Origin: Mycoplasmatota bacterium
GTDB lineage: Bacteria > Bacillota_I > Bacilli_A > Izemoplasmatales > Hujiaoplasmataceae
DNA: 64,000 nt
Assembly (NCBI GenBank): GCA_018622675.1
Contig: CP076020.1
Location: 1,178,001 to 1,242,000 of the forward strand
Reading direction: 5' to 3'
Translations under genes and position numbers: made by a program
Notes under the pieces: generated by a model
What the model saw: only the letters and a program-made list of their open reading frames with translations
What the model was told of the DNA's origin: nothing
Databases searched by the model: none
Shown: positions 55,426 to 64,000 of the stretch, piece by piece
Layout: each line of letters begins with the position of its first letter
Position numbering within the stretch: position 1 is the stretch's first letter

Positions 55426-57189
55426 TTACTCTGTTAATTCTAAGAATAATTCAATATCTTTTTTAAGTAATTCTAGTGAACTTTTCCAAAAAGCCTTTTT
55501 TGTAACATCTATATTAGCTAATTTAGCAACTTCTTCAACTTTCATTTTGCCGGTTGCAGCTAATAACTTATCATACACATCAACAAACTCTTCTTTATTT
55601 TCTAAATATTTAGCATATAAACCTTTAGCAAATAATAAACCATAAGTGTAAGGGAAGTTATAATAGCTTAATCCTCCTGAATAATAATGTGGTTTACATA
55701 TCCACATATATGGGTGTAGTGTATTTTCATCTAAACCCTCTCCGTAAGTTTGTTTTTGTGCATCTATCATGAGATTTTTTAATTCTTCGGCATCAAAGAC
55801 AGTCTTTTCTCTACCTTCAAATACTGATTTTTCAAAAATAAAACGAGACATAATATCAACTACCACTTGTGTGTAATCTTGAATAGAAGATTCTAATAAG
55901 TAAATTTTTTCCTCTTCAGTTTTAACGTCCTTAATAGCAGCATTATTAACGATGGTTTCACAAAAAGTTGATGCAGTTTCAGCAACTGGCATTGTGTAAC
56001 TACTGTTAAGATTTGATTCACCAAATATAGCATCACCATGGTAAGCATGTCCTAATTCATGTGATAATGTAATCATATCAGAAAAAGAGCCTGTAAAATT
56101 AGTCATAATTCGACTTTCTTTAATAGCTTGTATGTTGGCACAAAAAGCACCGCCTCTTTTTCCTTTTCTCGGTGTATAATCAACCCATTCTTCATCAAAA
56201 GCTCTTTTAGCTAAATCATGTAATTTCGGTGAAAATGTTTTAAAATTTTTCAATATATATGCATTAGCTTCTTCTATGGTAAAAGTCGTATCATTTTCAC
56301 CTATTGGCGCAAACAAATCATAAAAAGGCAAACCCTTATCATGACCTAACAATTTTGCTTTTCTTTGTAAATATTGTCTGAAAATATCATAATATTTAAC
56401 CACAGCACTTTGCATAGCTTCTAAAGTTTTCTTTTCCATTCTACTATTATTTAAAGCTTGGTCTAACGGAGAATCATAACCTCTAGCTTTTGACAAAGTA
56501 TTAACTTCACCCTTAATTGAATTTAGAGCAAAAGCAATTGAATCTTGAATTTTTTCATAAGATTTTAATTCTGCTAAATAAGCTTTTCTTCTAACCTCTG
56601 GGTTTTTATCAGTCGCTAAATTTCTAACCTCAGATAAAGTAATTGTTTTTCCATCGTACTCTACATCCAAAGTTGAAGTTAATAATGACTGTAATCTACC
56701 CCAAGATGAAGAGCCTGTCTGTCTTAATTTTGATACCATAACCTCTAAATCGGTAGATAAAAGATGTGATGATTTTTCTTGTATTTCTTTAAGATAAAAA
56801 GCATGTTCTTTTAACAAATCACTTTTCTTCATATCCGCTTCTAATTCAGGATAATCTTTCATCCACTTGGTAAAGATTGTTCCTATTTCAGTTAATTGCG
56901 TTAATTTTGTTTGTAGTAAGTTAACCATTTTGTTGGCTTCTTGATTGGTGCTTTCTACAGAAGTTGTCAAAGAAGCAAAATGATATAATTTATCAATTAA
57001 ATCATTTAAAGCCATTTCATTTCTTAAATATCTTTCTAATTTTTGTGTTTTCTTTTCATAATTTTTAAAATCAATTGCTTGAGAATTAATCTCTAAAATC
57101 AACTGGTCTAATTTTTTTAAATCTTCTTTAAACTTAGCATCATCAAACCCTAAATATAATTTTTTTAAACTCCATTTTTTCATTTTCAT
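55426..57189 (-). CDS. pepF: Oligoendopeptidase F
   Basis: 587 residues, M3 metallopeptidase. Zinc motif TLSHELGHAYHG (about 375-386) with the downstream Glu region VAETASTFCE. It degrades short peptides in the cytoplasm. It overlaps the upstream acetyltransferase stop by 4 bases. Confidence 0.95.
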   Translation of the reverse strand: MKMKKWSLKKLYLGFDDAKFKEDLKKLDQLILEINSQAIDFKNYEKKTQKLERYLRNEMALNDLIDKLYHFASLTTSVESTNQEANKMVNLLQTKLTQLTEIGTIFTKWMKDYPELEADMKKSDLLKEHAFYLKEIQEKSSHLLSTDLEVMVSKLRQTGSSSWGRLQSLLTSTLDVEYDGKTITLSEVRNLATDKNPEVRRKAYLAELKSYEKIQDSIAFALNSIKGEVNTLSKARGYDSPLDQALNNSRMEKKTLEAMQSAVVKYYDIFRQYLQRKAKLLGHDKGLPFYDLFAPIGENDTTFTIEEANAYILKNFKTFSPKLHDLAKRAFDEEWVDYTPRKGKRGGAFCANIQAIKESRIMTNFTGSFSDMITLSHELGHAYHGDAIFGESNLNSSYTMPVAETASTFCETIVNNAAIKDVKTEEEKIYLLESSIQDYTQVVVDIMSRFIFEKSVFEGREKTVFDAEELKNLMIDAQKQTYGEGLDENTLHPYMWICKPHYYSGGLSYYNFPYTYGLLFAKGLYAKYLENKEEFVDVYDKLLAATGKMKVEEVAKLANIDVTKKAFWKSSLELLKKDIELFLELTE

Positions 57190-57722
57190 TCTCCTTTATT
57201 TAAAACATAATTTAATTTTGTTAGTTTATATATTTTTGTTTCTTTTTCGCCATAATCCTTTGATTGATAGTTAATATCTTCTACAAATTCAAAACCTATC
57301 TTTTCAATTAATTTTCTTGATGGTTCGTTTTCAAAAAAATGTCCTACGTATATTTCATCTTTATTTTGATTAAAGAAAAAATCATCTAAAGCAGCATGAA
57401 CTGCTTCAGTCATAATCCCCTTCCTATGGTAGTCCGGGTGTAATACATATCCAAGTTCATACACATCTCCAATTGAACCCAAGCTTGTATAATGTATCCC
57501 TAAGGAACCGATAACAATATTTTTTTCTTTTAAAAAGATTGCATATACCTCATCTTTTTCTATAAAATTATTAATTATACTGATTGTTTCTGATATATCA
57601 GAATGAGGACTCCATCCTGCAAGAGGACCTACATCATCTCTCTTTGCATAATCATAAACATCTTCAGCGTCATTGTTGTTAAAGGCTCTTAAAATTAACC
57701 TATTGGTCATTAAAGTTTTCAT
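57186..57722 (-). CDS. GNAT-family N-acetyltransferase (RimJ/RimL-like)
   Basis: 178 residues. TNRLILRAFNNNDAEDVYDYA at the start and GYVLHPDYHRKGIMTEAVHA for acetyl-CoA binding. Substrate unknown; the group includes ribosomal-protein and spermidine acetyltransferases. It overlaps thiI by 23 bases. Confidence 0.85.
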   Translation of the reverse strand: MKTLMTNRLILRAFNNNDAEDVYDYAKRDDVGPLAGWSPHSDISETISIINNFIEKDEVYAIFLKEKNIVIGSLGIHYTSLGSIGDVYELGYVLHPDYHRKGIMTEAVHAALDDFFFNQNKDEIYVGHFFENEPSRKLIEKIGFEFVEDINYQSKDYGEKETKIYKLTKLNYVLNKGE

Positions 57723-58941
57723 CTAATATTTCCCCCACTGTGAAACCTTTATCAATAATATTATAATTTTCTCTATCTTTAATCATCATTGATCTAGTAT
57801 TTTTAACAGCGTCTTTTAATAATGAATCATAATCAAGCGCTGACTCAATTAATTCTGACCTTTGAATGCTTGGTTTAATGACTGGGTTTTTCGGAACATA
57901 GACTGTACAACAATCAGAAAAAGGTTTGTTAGATATTTCTAAGGTATTAATTTTTCTAGCAATTTTAATAATATGACTTTTATCATATGTTGATAAGGGT
58001 CTAATAATTAAAGTAGAAATAGGTGCTTGTACAGCAATCAAGGATTCAATTGTTTGTGAAGCTACCTGTCCAATAGAATCACCAGATATAATAACTTTAT
58101 CATTATTAGCTTTAGCAATTTTTTCCGCTATCCTATACATCATTCTTCTCATAATTGTAATAAGATATGGTTCTTCAACTTCTTTTAATAATAATTCGTG
58201 TATTTCTCTAAAAGGGACTAAATGCAACTTAATTTTCGACCCACTAGAATATTTCGATAATTTTTTTGTTAAATCAATAACTTTCTGAACTGATTCAATG
58301 GGTGTTAAAGGTGTAGATTCAAAATGAATACATTCTATTTCTAATCCCGTATTCATTGCTAAATAACCTGCTACTGGTGAATCTATGCCCCCACTTAACA
58401 TTAATAAAGCTCTTCCCCCTATAGATGTAGGAAAGCCACCTAAACCTGGTATTTTATCTAAGTAGATATATGTTTTATCAGTCCTTACCTCAACATATAA
58501 AGTCTTTTCAGGATGGTGGACATCTACTTTTAAAAGATTGGCTTGTCTTAAAATAAGTTTTGAGAGTTTATTAGAGATTTCTAATGAAGTTAAAGGTATT
58601 CTTTTATCAGCTCTTTTAGTCTCTATTTTAAATGTCGTTTGCTCGTTTATTTCCTCATTAATTATATCAAGTGCATGCTTAGCTATCGTTTCTAAATCAA
58701 AATCACAAGCTTTTACTTTACTATATGAAGATAAACCTGAAATATAATCTAGTTTTTCAATAATTTGATCAGGATCTTCATGATTTAACTGAATAAATAC
58801 TAGATCATGTTGAAAGATGATATCTATATCAAATCCATAAAGTTTATGAGCGATTTGGTTGTTAATATTCCTTCTAAAAATATGCTGATTCTTACCCTTT
58901 AAAATCAAATCACCATATTTTAGCATAATGTAATCATACAT
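57700..58941 (-). CDS. thiI: tRNA 4-thiouridine synthetase ThiI
   Basis: 413 residues. N-terminal ferredoxin-like and THUMP domains, then the PP-loop LMLSGGIDSPVAGYLAM. No C-terminal rhodanese domain, as in most Firmicutes. It inserts sulfur into tRNA U8 and in some species supplies thiazole synthesis. No cysteine desulfurase partner is adjacent; the multi-domain rhodanese protein at 60384 is a conceivable sulfur source. Confidence 0.95.
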   Translation of the reverse strand: MYDYIMLKYGDLILKGKNQHIFRRNINNQIAHKLYGFDIDIIFQHDLVFIQLNHEDPDQIIEKLDYISGLSSYSKVKACDFDLETIAKHALDIINEEINEQTTFKIETKRADKRIPLTSLEISNKLSKLILRQANLLKVDVHHPEKTLYVEVRTDKTYIYLDKIPGLGGFPTSIGGRALLMLSGGIDSPVAGYLAMNTGLEIECIHFESTPLTPIESVQKVIDLTKKLSKYSSGSKIKLHLVPFREIHELLLKEVEEPYLITIMRRMMYRIAEKIAKANNDKVIISGDSIGQVASQTIESLIAVQAPISTLIIRPLSTYDKSHIIKIARKINTLEISNKPFSDCCTVYVPKNPVIKPSIQRSELIESALDYDSLLKDAVKNTRSMMIKDRENYNIIDKGFTVGEILDENFNDQ

Positions 58942-58977
58942 ACTATCGACTCCTTTACTATTATTTTATCATACTGA

Positions 58978-59006
58978 TTGATATTTATTGAGTAATAAAT
59001 TATAAT
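58978..59006 (+). promoter_or_regulatory. Promoter of the GAF-domain sulfoxide reductase
   Basis: TTGATA (58978-58983), 17 bases, TATAAT (59001-59006). Confidence 0.65.
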
Positions 59007-59028
59007 ATTTTGAGTGAGAGGTGATTAT

Positions 59029-59472
59029 ATGAATCAAATATCAATAAATGATTATTTAGGATTGTATTTAGACAAAAAGTATACACAAACAACCAACTTA
59101 GCTAATTTTACTGCTATCATAAAAGAAATGGTTCATCAATTAAACTGGGTCGGCTTCTATTTATATAATGGGGAAGAATTATACCTAGGCCCATTTCAAG
59201 GTAAGGCCGCTGTTCAAACAATAGCTATGGGCGATGGTGTTTGCGGAATTTCAGCTGAAAAACAAGAAACAATGATTGTTGATGACGTTCATGCATTTCC
59301 AGGGCATATAGCCTGTGATGACGCATCTAACTCTGAAATTGTTATCCCTATTATTAAAAATAATAAACTTATAGGTGTTTTAGATATTGACTCTCCAGTC
59401 AAAAATAGATTTGATAAAGAAACTGCTGAAACACTACAAGAATCAGTCGATTTTTTATTTGACTTTTTATAG
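59029..59472 (+). CDS. msrC: Free methionine-(R)-sulfoxide reductase (GAF domain)
   Basis: 147 residues from the ATG at 59029 (GAGAGGTGA site). The GAF fold follows fRMsr closely: NWVGFYLY, LGPFQGKAA, GDGVCG, DDVHAFPGHIACD, SEIVIPI, GVLDIDS. Two of the three usual cysteines are present (Cys72 in GVCG and the catalytic Cys96 in HIACD); the third is Val62 (AAV in place of AC). It reduces free Met-R-sulfoxide. Confidence 0.88.
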   Translation: MNQISINDYLGLYLDKKYTQTTNLANFTAIIKEMVHQLNWVGFYLYNGEELYLGPFQGKAAVQTIAMGDGVCGISAEKQETMIVDDVHAFPGHIACDDASNSEIVIPIIKNNKLIGVLDIDSPVKNRFDKETAETLQESVDFLFDFL

Positions 59473-59487
59473 TCGTTCATGTATAAT
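59459..59487 (+). promoter_or_regulatory. Promoter of rpsD
   Basis: TTGACT (59459-59464), 17 bases, TATAAT (59482-59487). The -35 lies in the last codons of the preceding gene. This is the best sigma-A match seen in the window. Confidence 0.8.
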
Positions 59488-59493
59488 ACCTTG

Positions 59494-59655
59494 TGCGCAT
59501 GTAATAAAAAGCAGTTGTTTTATGTTAATTTAGATCTTGATTATTCCATCACTAAAGGGTTGTTAGTATTGTTAACTGCTTAACAAGAAATCATCAAAAT
59601 AATCAAGCTAAGTTGATAAAAAACTCCTCAATTACAGTGTAAATAAATTTAAAAG
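59494..59655 (+). promoter_or_regulatory. Structured rpsD leader (possible S4 autoregulatory RNA)
   Basis: About 170 bases separate the promoter from rpsD and contain no gene. A perfect 10-bp long-range pairing is present: CTTGATTATT (59536-59545) with AATAATCAAG (59598-59607), enclosing a further stem-prone region. In Bacillus S4 represses its own message through a leader; a similar role here is inferred. Confidence 0.55.
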
Positions 59656-59666
59656 GAGGATCATAT

Positions 59667-60269
59667 ATGTCAAGATTTACAGGATCAAATTGGAAAAAAA
59701 GTCGTCGTTTAGAATATTCTCTTTCTGAAACAGGAAAAGAATTAAACAAACGTCCATACGCTCCAGGTCAACACGGACAAAAAAGACGCCGTAAACTATC
59801 TGAATACGGAATTCAGTTACAAGAAAAACAACGTGTTCGTTTTACTTATGGTGTTAATGAAAAACAATTCCGTAAAACATTCAATGAAGCGAAAAAAATG
59901 CAAGGTAAACAAGGTTCTAACTTCTTATTCTTATTAGAGTCAAGATTAGATAACTTAGTTTATAGAGCAGGCTTTGCTAGAACTAGACAACAAGCTAGAC
60001 AATTAGTTAACCATGGTCATATTTTATTAGATGGTAAAAAAGCATCAATTGCATCTATTAGAGTTAAACCAGGTCAAAAGATTTCTTTAAGAGAAAAATC
60101 TAAAGACTTATTAATTGTTAAAGAAGCTATTGAAGCTCAAGCAGCTAGACAAGAATACATTGACTTCGATGAAGAGAACAATGTAGCTACTTATACTCGC
60201 TTACCTGAACGTAACGAAATTCTACCTGAAATTCAAGAGAATTTAATCGTAGAGCTTTACAACAAATAA
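59667..60269 (+). CDS. rpsD: 30S ribosomal protein S4
   Basis: 200 residues. [20 protein letters not shown] at the start and the S4 RNA-binding domain [20 protein letters not shown] with [14 protein letters not shown]. It is a primary 16S rRNA binder. AAGGAGG ribosome site. Monocistronic, separate from the main ribosomal operons, as in Bacillus. Confidence 0.98.
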   Translation: MSRFTGSNWKKSRRLEYSLSETGKELNKRPYAPGQHGQKRRRKLSEYGIQLQEKQRVRFTYGVNEKQFRKTFNEAKKMQGKQGSNFLFLLESRLDNLVYRAGFARTRQQARQLVNHGHILLDGKKASIASIRVKPGQKISLREKSKDLLIVKEAIEAQAARQEYIDFDEENNVATYTRLPERNEILPEIQENLIVELYNK

Positions 60270-60279
60270 CATTTAAATT

Positions 60280-60304
60280 AAGCCGATTTTTTCGGCTTTT
60301 TTTT
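60280..60304 (+). terminator. Terminator after rpsD
   Basis: AAGCCGA / TCGGCTT stem, 5-base loop, T8 run. Confidence 0.85.
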
Positions 60305-60327
60305 ATGCTTTTTTTTAAGCAATTCAT

Positions 60328-60356
60328 TTGAGTTTTTCTCTTTTAAGGCGTAAAAT
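60328..60356 (+). promoter_or_regulatory. Promoter of the CoA-disulfide reductase gene
   Basis: TTGAGT (60328-60333), 17 bases, TAAAAT (60351-60356). Confidence 0.55.
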
Positions 60357-60383
60357 GTTCTTTGTGTGTGAATGGAGGATACT

Positions 60384-62843
60384 ATGAATAAAAAAACTAT
60401 TATTATTGGCGGTGTTGCTGGAGGAGCCTCAACAGCAACTAGATTAAGAAGACTTGATGAAAAAAGAGAAATCATCATGTTAGAAAGAGGCGAATACATA
60501 TCTTTTGCAAATTGTGGTCTACCTTATTATATAGGTGATATCATCCAAAGCAGGGATGCATTACTAGTAGAAACAGTTGAAGATATGGAAGCAAGATTTA
60601 ATATTGATGTAAGAATATTTTCAGAAGCAATTAGTATTGATGCAAAAAACAAATTACTAACCATTAAAAATATTAAATCGAATGAAGTTTATACTGAATC
60701 ATATGATGATTTAGTAATTTCAACTGGAGCATTTCCAGTAAAACCACCTATCCCAGGAATTAAAGAAGCTAAGAATTTATATACCTTAAGAAATATTCCT
60801 GATATGGATCAAATTAAAGCTTATATCAACGAATCAAAGCCTAAAAATGCAGCTGTCATTGGTGGAGGATTTATCGGTATAGAAATGGCTGAAAATTTAC
60901 ATCACCTAGGATTAAACGTTACTATTGTTGAAATGGCAGACCAAGTGATGGGACCAGTTGATATCGAAATGGCTGAAATTGTTCATCAACATATACGTGA
61001 TAAAAATGTTGATTTAATACTTTCAGATGGTGTTAAGGCATTTAAAGACCAAGGTAAAAACATTGAGTTAAACTCTGGAAAAATTATTGATACCGATTTA
61101 ATCATTTTTTCAATAGGTGTAAGACCTGAAAATATTATCGCAAAAGAAGCTGGTTTAAAACTTGGAAAATTTGGTGGTATTGAAGTTAATGATCACTTAC
61201 AAACCAGTGATCCATCAATTTATGCTATTGGCGATGTTATTGAAGTTAAAGATTTTGTCACTAAGGATCAAGTAATGATTCCCCTTGCAGGACCAGCAAA
61301 TAAACAAGGACGTATAGTTGCTGACAATCTTACTGGAAATAAAACACTTTACTCTGGTTCTATGGGAACAAGTGTTGCTAAAGTTTTTGATTATACTGTT
61401 GGTTCAACAGGTAATAATGAAAAAACTTTAATAAGAAAAAACATCAAATATAAGTCAATTCATATTCATCCAGGGAGTCATGCTGGATACTATCCAGGGT
61501 CAACTTCTATCGCTATGAAGTTACTATTCGATCCGGAAACAGAAAAAATATTTGGTGCACAAGCCATTGGTATGGATGGCGTTGATAAAAGAATCGATGT
61601 TTTAGCAACAGCTATTAGAGCTAATTTAAAAGTTACACAATTAAAAGACTTAGAACTATCATATGCACCACCATTTTCTTCAGCTAAAGATCCAGTGAAT
61701 ATGCTAGGATTTGTTGCTGAAAACATCATCAATCATTTAGTAAAAACTGTTCAATGGAATGACATCAATGATTTAATAGATAATCAATCATTTATATTAG
61801 ATGTAAGAGATGAAATAGAATATCAATTAGGCAAGATCCCTACTTCAGTAAACATTCCACTTCCCGAATTAAGAGATAGATTATCTGAATTACCATTTGA
61901 TAAAAAAATATATGTTTACTGCCAAACAGGTATTAGAGCATATAACGCTTATAGAATATTAAGTCAAAATAATTTTGATGTCTATAATCTTGATGGTGCT
62001 TTTAGAACATATCAATGTGTATTTAATCCCGGAGACTTGAAGGCATGTCAAGATGTAGATGATTCAGGAACCATGATGATTGACGAGTCTGATACTCAAG
62101 AAATACTAAATAGTGAACCAACATTAAAAGTTAATGCTATCGGATTACAATGTCCAGGACCAATTGTAAAAGCATATAAGAGCCTAGAAACACTAAAAGA
62201 TGGGGATATCCTAGAAATATCTGCTAGTGATCCAGGCTTCGAAAAAGATGTAACAACATGGAGTAAGAACGGTGGACACAAATTATTGAATATCAATAAA
62301 GACGGTAATAATATTATTGCTTCAATTCAAAAAGGTTCTGCTCACAAAGCAATGCCTACATCTACATCTGTGAAAGATGGAACAACCATTGTTGTATTTT
62401 CACAAGATTTAGATAAAGCATTAGCAGCATTCATTATTGCTCAAGGTGCAAAAGCCATGGGAAAAGATGTTTCTCTGTTCTTTACTTTCTGGGGGCTTAA
62501 TATTTTAAGAAAACCAAAAAAACAAAGAATTAAAAAAAGCTTCTTAGAAAAAATGTTTGGAAAAATGATGCCTAGAGGCACTAAAAAACTTCCTATTTCT
62601 AAAATGAATATGGGTGGTATGGGACCAAAAATGATGAAGCATATCATGAAGAAAAAATCAGTTGATTCATTAGAACTAATGATTGAAAAAGCAAAAGAAT
62701 TAGATATTAAATTAACTGCTTGTGCCATGAGTATGGATATACTTGGCATAAAAAAAGAAGAGCTCATAGATGGTATTGAAATTGCTGGTGTTGCGACTTA
62801 TTTAGGCGATACTACAGATGCTAATCACAACTTGTTCATCTAA
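60384..62843 (+). CDS. Four-domain CoA-disulfide reductase / rhodanese / TusA / DsrE-like protein
   Basis: 819 residues from the ATG at 60384 (GGAGG site; the earlier ATG is part of that site). Domains: FAD/NAD(P)H CoA-disulfide reductase (about 1-445; GGVAGGASTATR and redox Cys44 in FANCGLPYY); rhodanese (about 458-550; Cys513 in VYCQTGIRAYN); TusA-like (about 580-655; Cys590 in LQCPGPIVK); DsrE/F-like (about 665-819; Cys780 in TACAMSMDILG), with a Met/Lys-rich loop before it. Four active cysteines in one chain suggest sulfur relay from persulfide or CoA-persulfide. Such composites are known in Firmicutes. Confidence 0.93.
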   Translation: MNKKTIIIGGVAGGASTATRLRRLDEKREIIMLERGEYISFANCGLPYYIGDIIQSRDALLVETVEDMEARFNIDVRIFSEAISIDAKNKLLTIKNIKSNEVYTESYDDLVISTGAFPVKPPIPGIKEAKNLYTLRNIPDMDQIKAYINESKPKNAAVIGGGFIGIEMAENLHHLGLNVTIVEMADQVMGPVDIEMAEIVHQHIRDKNVDLILSDGVKAFKDQGKNIELNSGKIIDTDLIIFSIGVRPENIIAKEAGLKLGKFGGIEVNDHLQTSDPSIYAIGDVIEVKDFVTKDQVMIPLAGPANKQGRIVADNLTGNKTLYSGSMGTSVAKVFDYTVGSTGNNEKTLIRKNIKYKSIHIHPGSHAGYYPGSTSIAMKLLFDPETEKIFGAQAIGMDGVDKRIDVLATAIRANLKVTQLKDLELSYAPPFSSAKDPVNMLGFVAENIINHLVKTVQWNDINDLIDNQSFILDVRDEIEYQLGKIPTSVNIPLPELRDRLSELPFDKKIYVYCQTGIRAYNAYRILSQNNFDVYNLDGAFRTYQCVFNPGDLKACQDVDDSGTMMIDESDTQEILNSEPTLKVNAIGLQCPGPIVKAYKSLETLKDGDILEISASDPGFEKDVTTWSKNGGHKLLNINKDGNNIIASIQKGSAHKAMPTSTSVKDGTTIVVFSQDLDKALAAFIIAQGAKAMGKDVSLFFTFWGLNILRKPKKQRIKKSFLEKMFGKMMPRGTKKLPISKMNMGGMGPKMMKHIMKKKSVDSLELMIEKAKELDIKLTACAMSMDILGIKKEELIDGIEIAGVATYLGDTTDANHNLFI

Positions 62844-62847
62844 TATT

Positions 62848-62880
62848 AAAACCTAACCAAGATTTGGTTAGGTTTTTTTT
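62848..62880 (+). terminator. Terminator after the four-domain sulfur protein
   Basis: ACCTAACCAA / TTGGTTAGGT perfect 10-bp stem with T8. Confidence 0.88.
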
Positions 62881-62890
62881 ATCATTATAT

Positions 62891-63652
62891 TTATTTTAAA
62901 TTCAAGGGTGCATTGGCTAATGTAATAAAATGATCAGGGTCTAAAGAAGCACCACCAATTAGGGCTCCGTCAATGTTTTCTTTAGAAATTAATTCATCAA
63001 TATTTGTTGGTTTTACAGAGCCACCATACTGAATGCGTATACCCTCTGCCACAACAGGTCCATAAAGATCTTTAATGATAGAACGTATAAATCCACATGC
63101 TTGATCTGCCTGATCAGCTGTAGCTGTTTTTCCAGTTCCTATTGCCCATATAGGTTCATAAGCAATCACAATATCCTTCATTTCTATAGCGGGTATATCT
63201 TTAAAAGCACCTTTAATTTGTCTTTCCAAAACATCGTTCATTTGGTTGTTTTCTCGTTCATCTAAGTTTTCTCCAACACAAACGATTGGCAATAGATCAT
63301 TTCTAATCGCTGCCTTAATCTTTTTATTAACATCTTCATCACTTTCATGAAAATATTGTCGTCTTTCACTATGTCCAATTAAAACGTATTCTACGTTATA
63401 TGAATTTAATAAAGGTCCAGAAACTTCTCCTGTATAAGCTCCTTCATCTTCATAATGAAGATTTTGCGCACCGATTCTTAACTCTTCACCTTGTCTAGTA
63501 ATTAGACATCTTAATAATGGTGCTTGTGCAAATATAATTGTGTCTACTTTTTCTTTTTCTGGCATTTTTTCTGAAACTTTTAAAATAAAATATAAAGCTT
63601 CATCTCTGGTTTTAAACATTTTCCAGTTACCAGCAATAATTGGTTTTCTCAT
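62891..63652 (-). CDS. tpiA: Triosephosphate isomerase
   Basis: 253 residues. AGNWKMFKT at the start, catalytic His in GHSERRQYFHESD, catalytic Glu in VIAYEPIWAIGTGKTA and the phosphate loop GALIGGASL. It follows pgk by 25 bases, the usual glycolytic order. Confidence 0.98.
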   Translation of the reverse strand: MRKPIIAGNWKMFKTRDEALYFILKVSEKMPEKEKVDTIIFAQAPLLRCLITRQGEELRIGAQNLHYEDEGAYTGEVSGPLLNSYNVEYVLIGHSERRQYFHESDEDVNKKIKAAIRNDLLPIVCVGENLDERENNQMNDVLERQIKGAFKDIPAIEMKDIVIAYEPIWAIGTGKTATADQADQACGFIRSIIKDLYGPVVAEGIRIQYGGSVKPTNIDELISKENIDGALIGGASLDPDHFITLANAPLNLK

Positions 63653-63677
63653 AAAATCATTCCTTTATTTAAATTTT

Positions 63678-64000
63678 TTAACACTCGCAATCAGAGCCTT
63701 CGCATCCACAATCAACTGAATCATCAATTGATTCGATACCAGGTAATTCTTTACCTTCTAAGAATTGTAAAGACGCACCACCACCTGTAGAAATATGTGT
63801 GAAACGTTCCTTAAATCCCATTTGAATAGCTGCGGCAGCTGAATCACCACCACCAATGATGGTTCTTGTATTTTCTAAATTAGCTAAAATTTCACAAATA
63901 GCTTTTGTCCCTTTAGCGTAATTTTCAAACTCAAACACACCAACTGGTCCATTCCAAACAACTGTTTTAGCACCTTTTAACTCTTTTTTAAACAATTTAA
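63678..64000 (-). CDS. pgk: Phosphoglycerate kinase, C-terminal part (gene continues past the window)
   Basis: About 107 residues are visible; the frame is open at base 64000. [31 protein letters not shown] and [20 protein letters not shown] are the nucleotide-binding C-lobe of PGK. After the normal end the protein continues with [15 protein letters not shown], a 15-residue acidic tail with four cysteines that PGK normally lacks. It makes ATP from 1,3-bisphosphoglycerate and leads tpiA. Confidence 0.96.
   Translation of the reverse strand, partial: KLFKKELKGAKTVVWNGPVGVFEFENYAKGTKAICEILANLENTRTIIGGGDSAAAAIQMGFKERFTHISTGGGASLQFLEGKELPGIESIDDSVDCGCEGSDCEC

Overview
This is low-GC DNA from a wall-less or wall-reduced relative of Bacilli. 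An Acholeplasma / Izemoplasma-like Tenericute fits best, by inference from gene content and order; no 16S gene is present. UGA appears to be a stop codon: several genes end in TGA, tryptophan is TGG, and a full-length RF2 gene (prfB) with SPF and GGQ motifs is present. This argues against the UGA=Trp code of Mycoplasma and Spiroplasma. No tRNA or rRNA genes, CRISPR arrays or intact insertion sequences were seen.

Layout. 1-2190 is the only accessory-looking region. It holds the end of a sensor histidine kinase, a C-terminal remnant of a large serine recombinase, a small GDCCVxC zinc-ribbon-like protein and a 467-base non-coding stretch. That stretch contains two imperfect, inverted copies of the tmRNA 3' end, next to the tmRNA gene. 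2190-8740 (minus strand) carries rnr-smpB-ssrA, secG, and a gpmI-membrane protein-eno glycolytic block. 8887-17635 has a GH13 enzyme on plus, then a minus block of pgm, a small Cys-rich membrane protein, ung, a FolT-like ECF component, nitroreductase, a degenerate GDPD-like protein, a thioredoxin-like lipoprotein, FMN-riboswitch-controlled ribU and a cyclase-family protein.

17645-29833 is a tightly packed minus-strand series secA-prfB-recX-glgB-glgC-glgD/glgA-glgP. It encodes bacterial glycogen synthesis and breakdown, with the GlgD subunit fused in frame to glycogen synthase GlgA. With pgm (glucose-1-P/glucose-6-P) and the GH13 enzyme, the window gives a nearly complete storage-polysaccharide cycle that feeds glycolysis (gpmI, eno, tpiA, pgk).

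29939-45398 has hpf, a short ComFC-like gene and comFA, leuS behind a T-box leader, a plus-strand tRNA wobble-modification pair (mnmL/mnmM) with an EamA transporter between, a LemA-like protein, metK, a membrane protein with a degenerate HD-GYP-like domain, pgpA, fmt and priA. 45521-59028 has rnjA, an exonuclease, uvrC, the rimP-nusA-ylxR-ylxQ-infB-rbfA operon, a TrmH-type methyltransferase, pepF and thiI. 59029-64000 has a free-Met-sulfoxide reductase, rpsD with a structured leader, a four-domain CoA-disulfide reductase/rhodanese/TusA/DsrE protein, tpiA and the 3' end of pgk.

The most notable observations are the GlgD-GlgA fusion, with a hairpin and A8 run at the junction; the inverted tmRNA-end copies beside a recombinase relic; smpB directly abutting tmRNA; a likely ATT start codon; a probably leaderless uvrC mRNA; and a Cys-rich tail on PGK. 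I did not find a defence or secretion system or any other clearly new multi-gene system.
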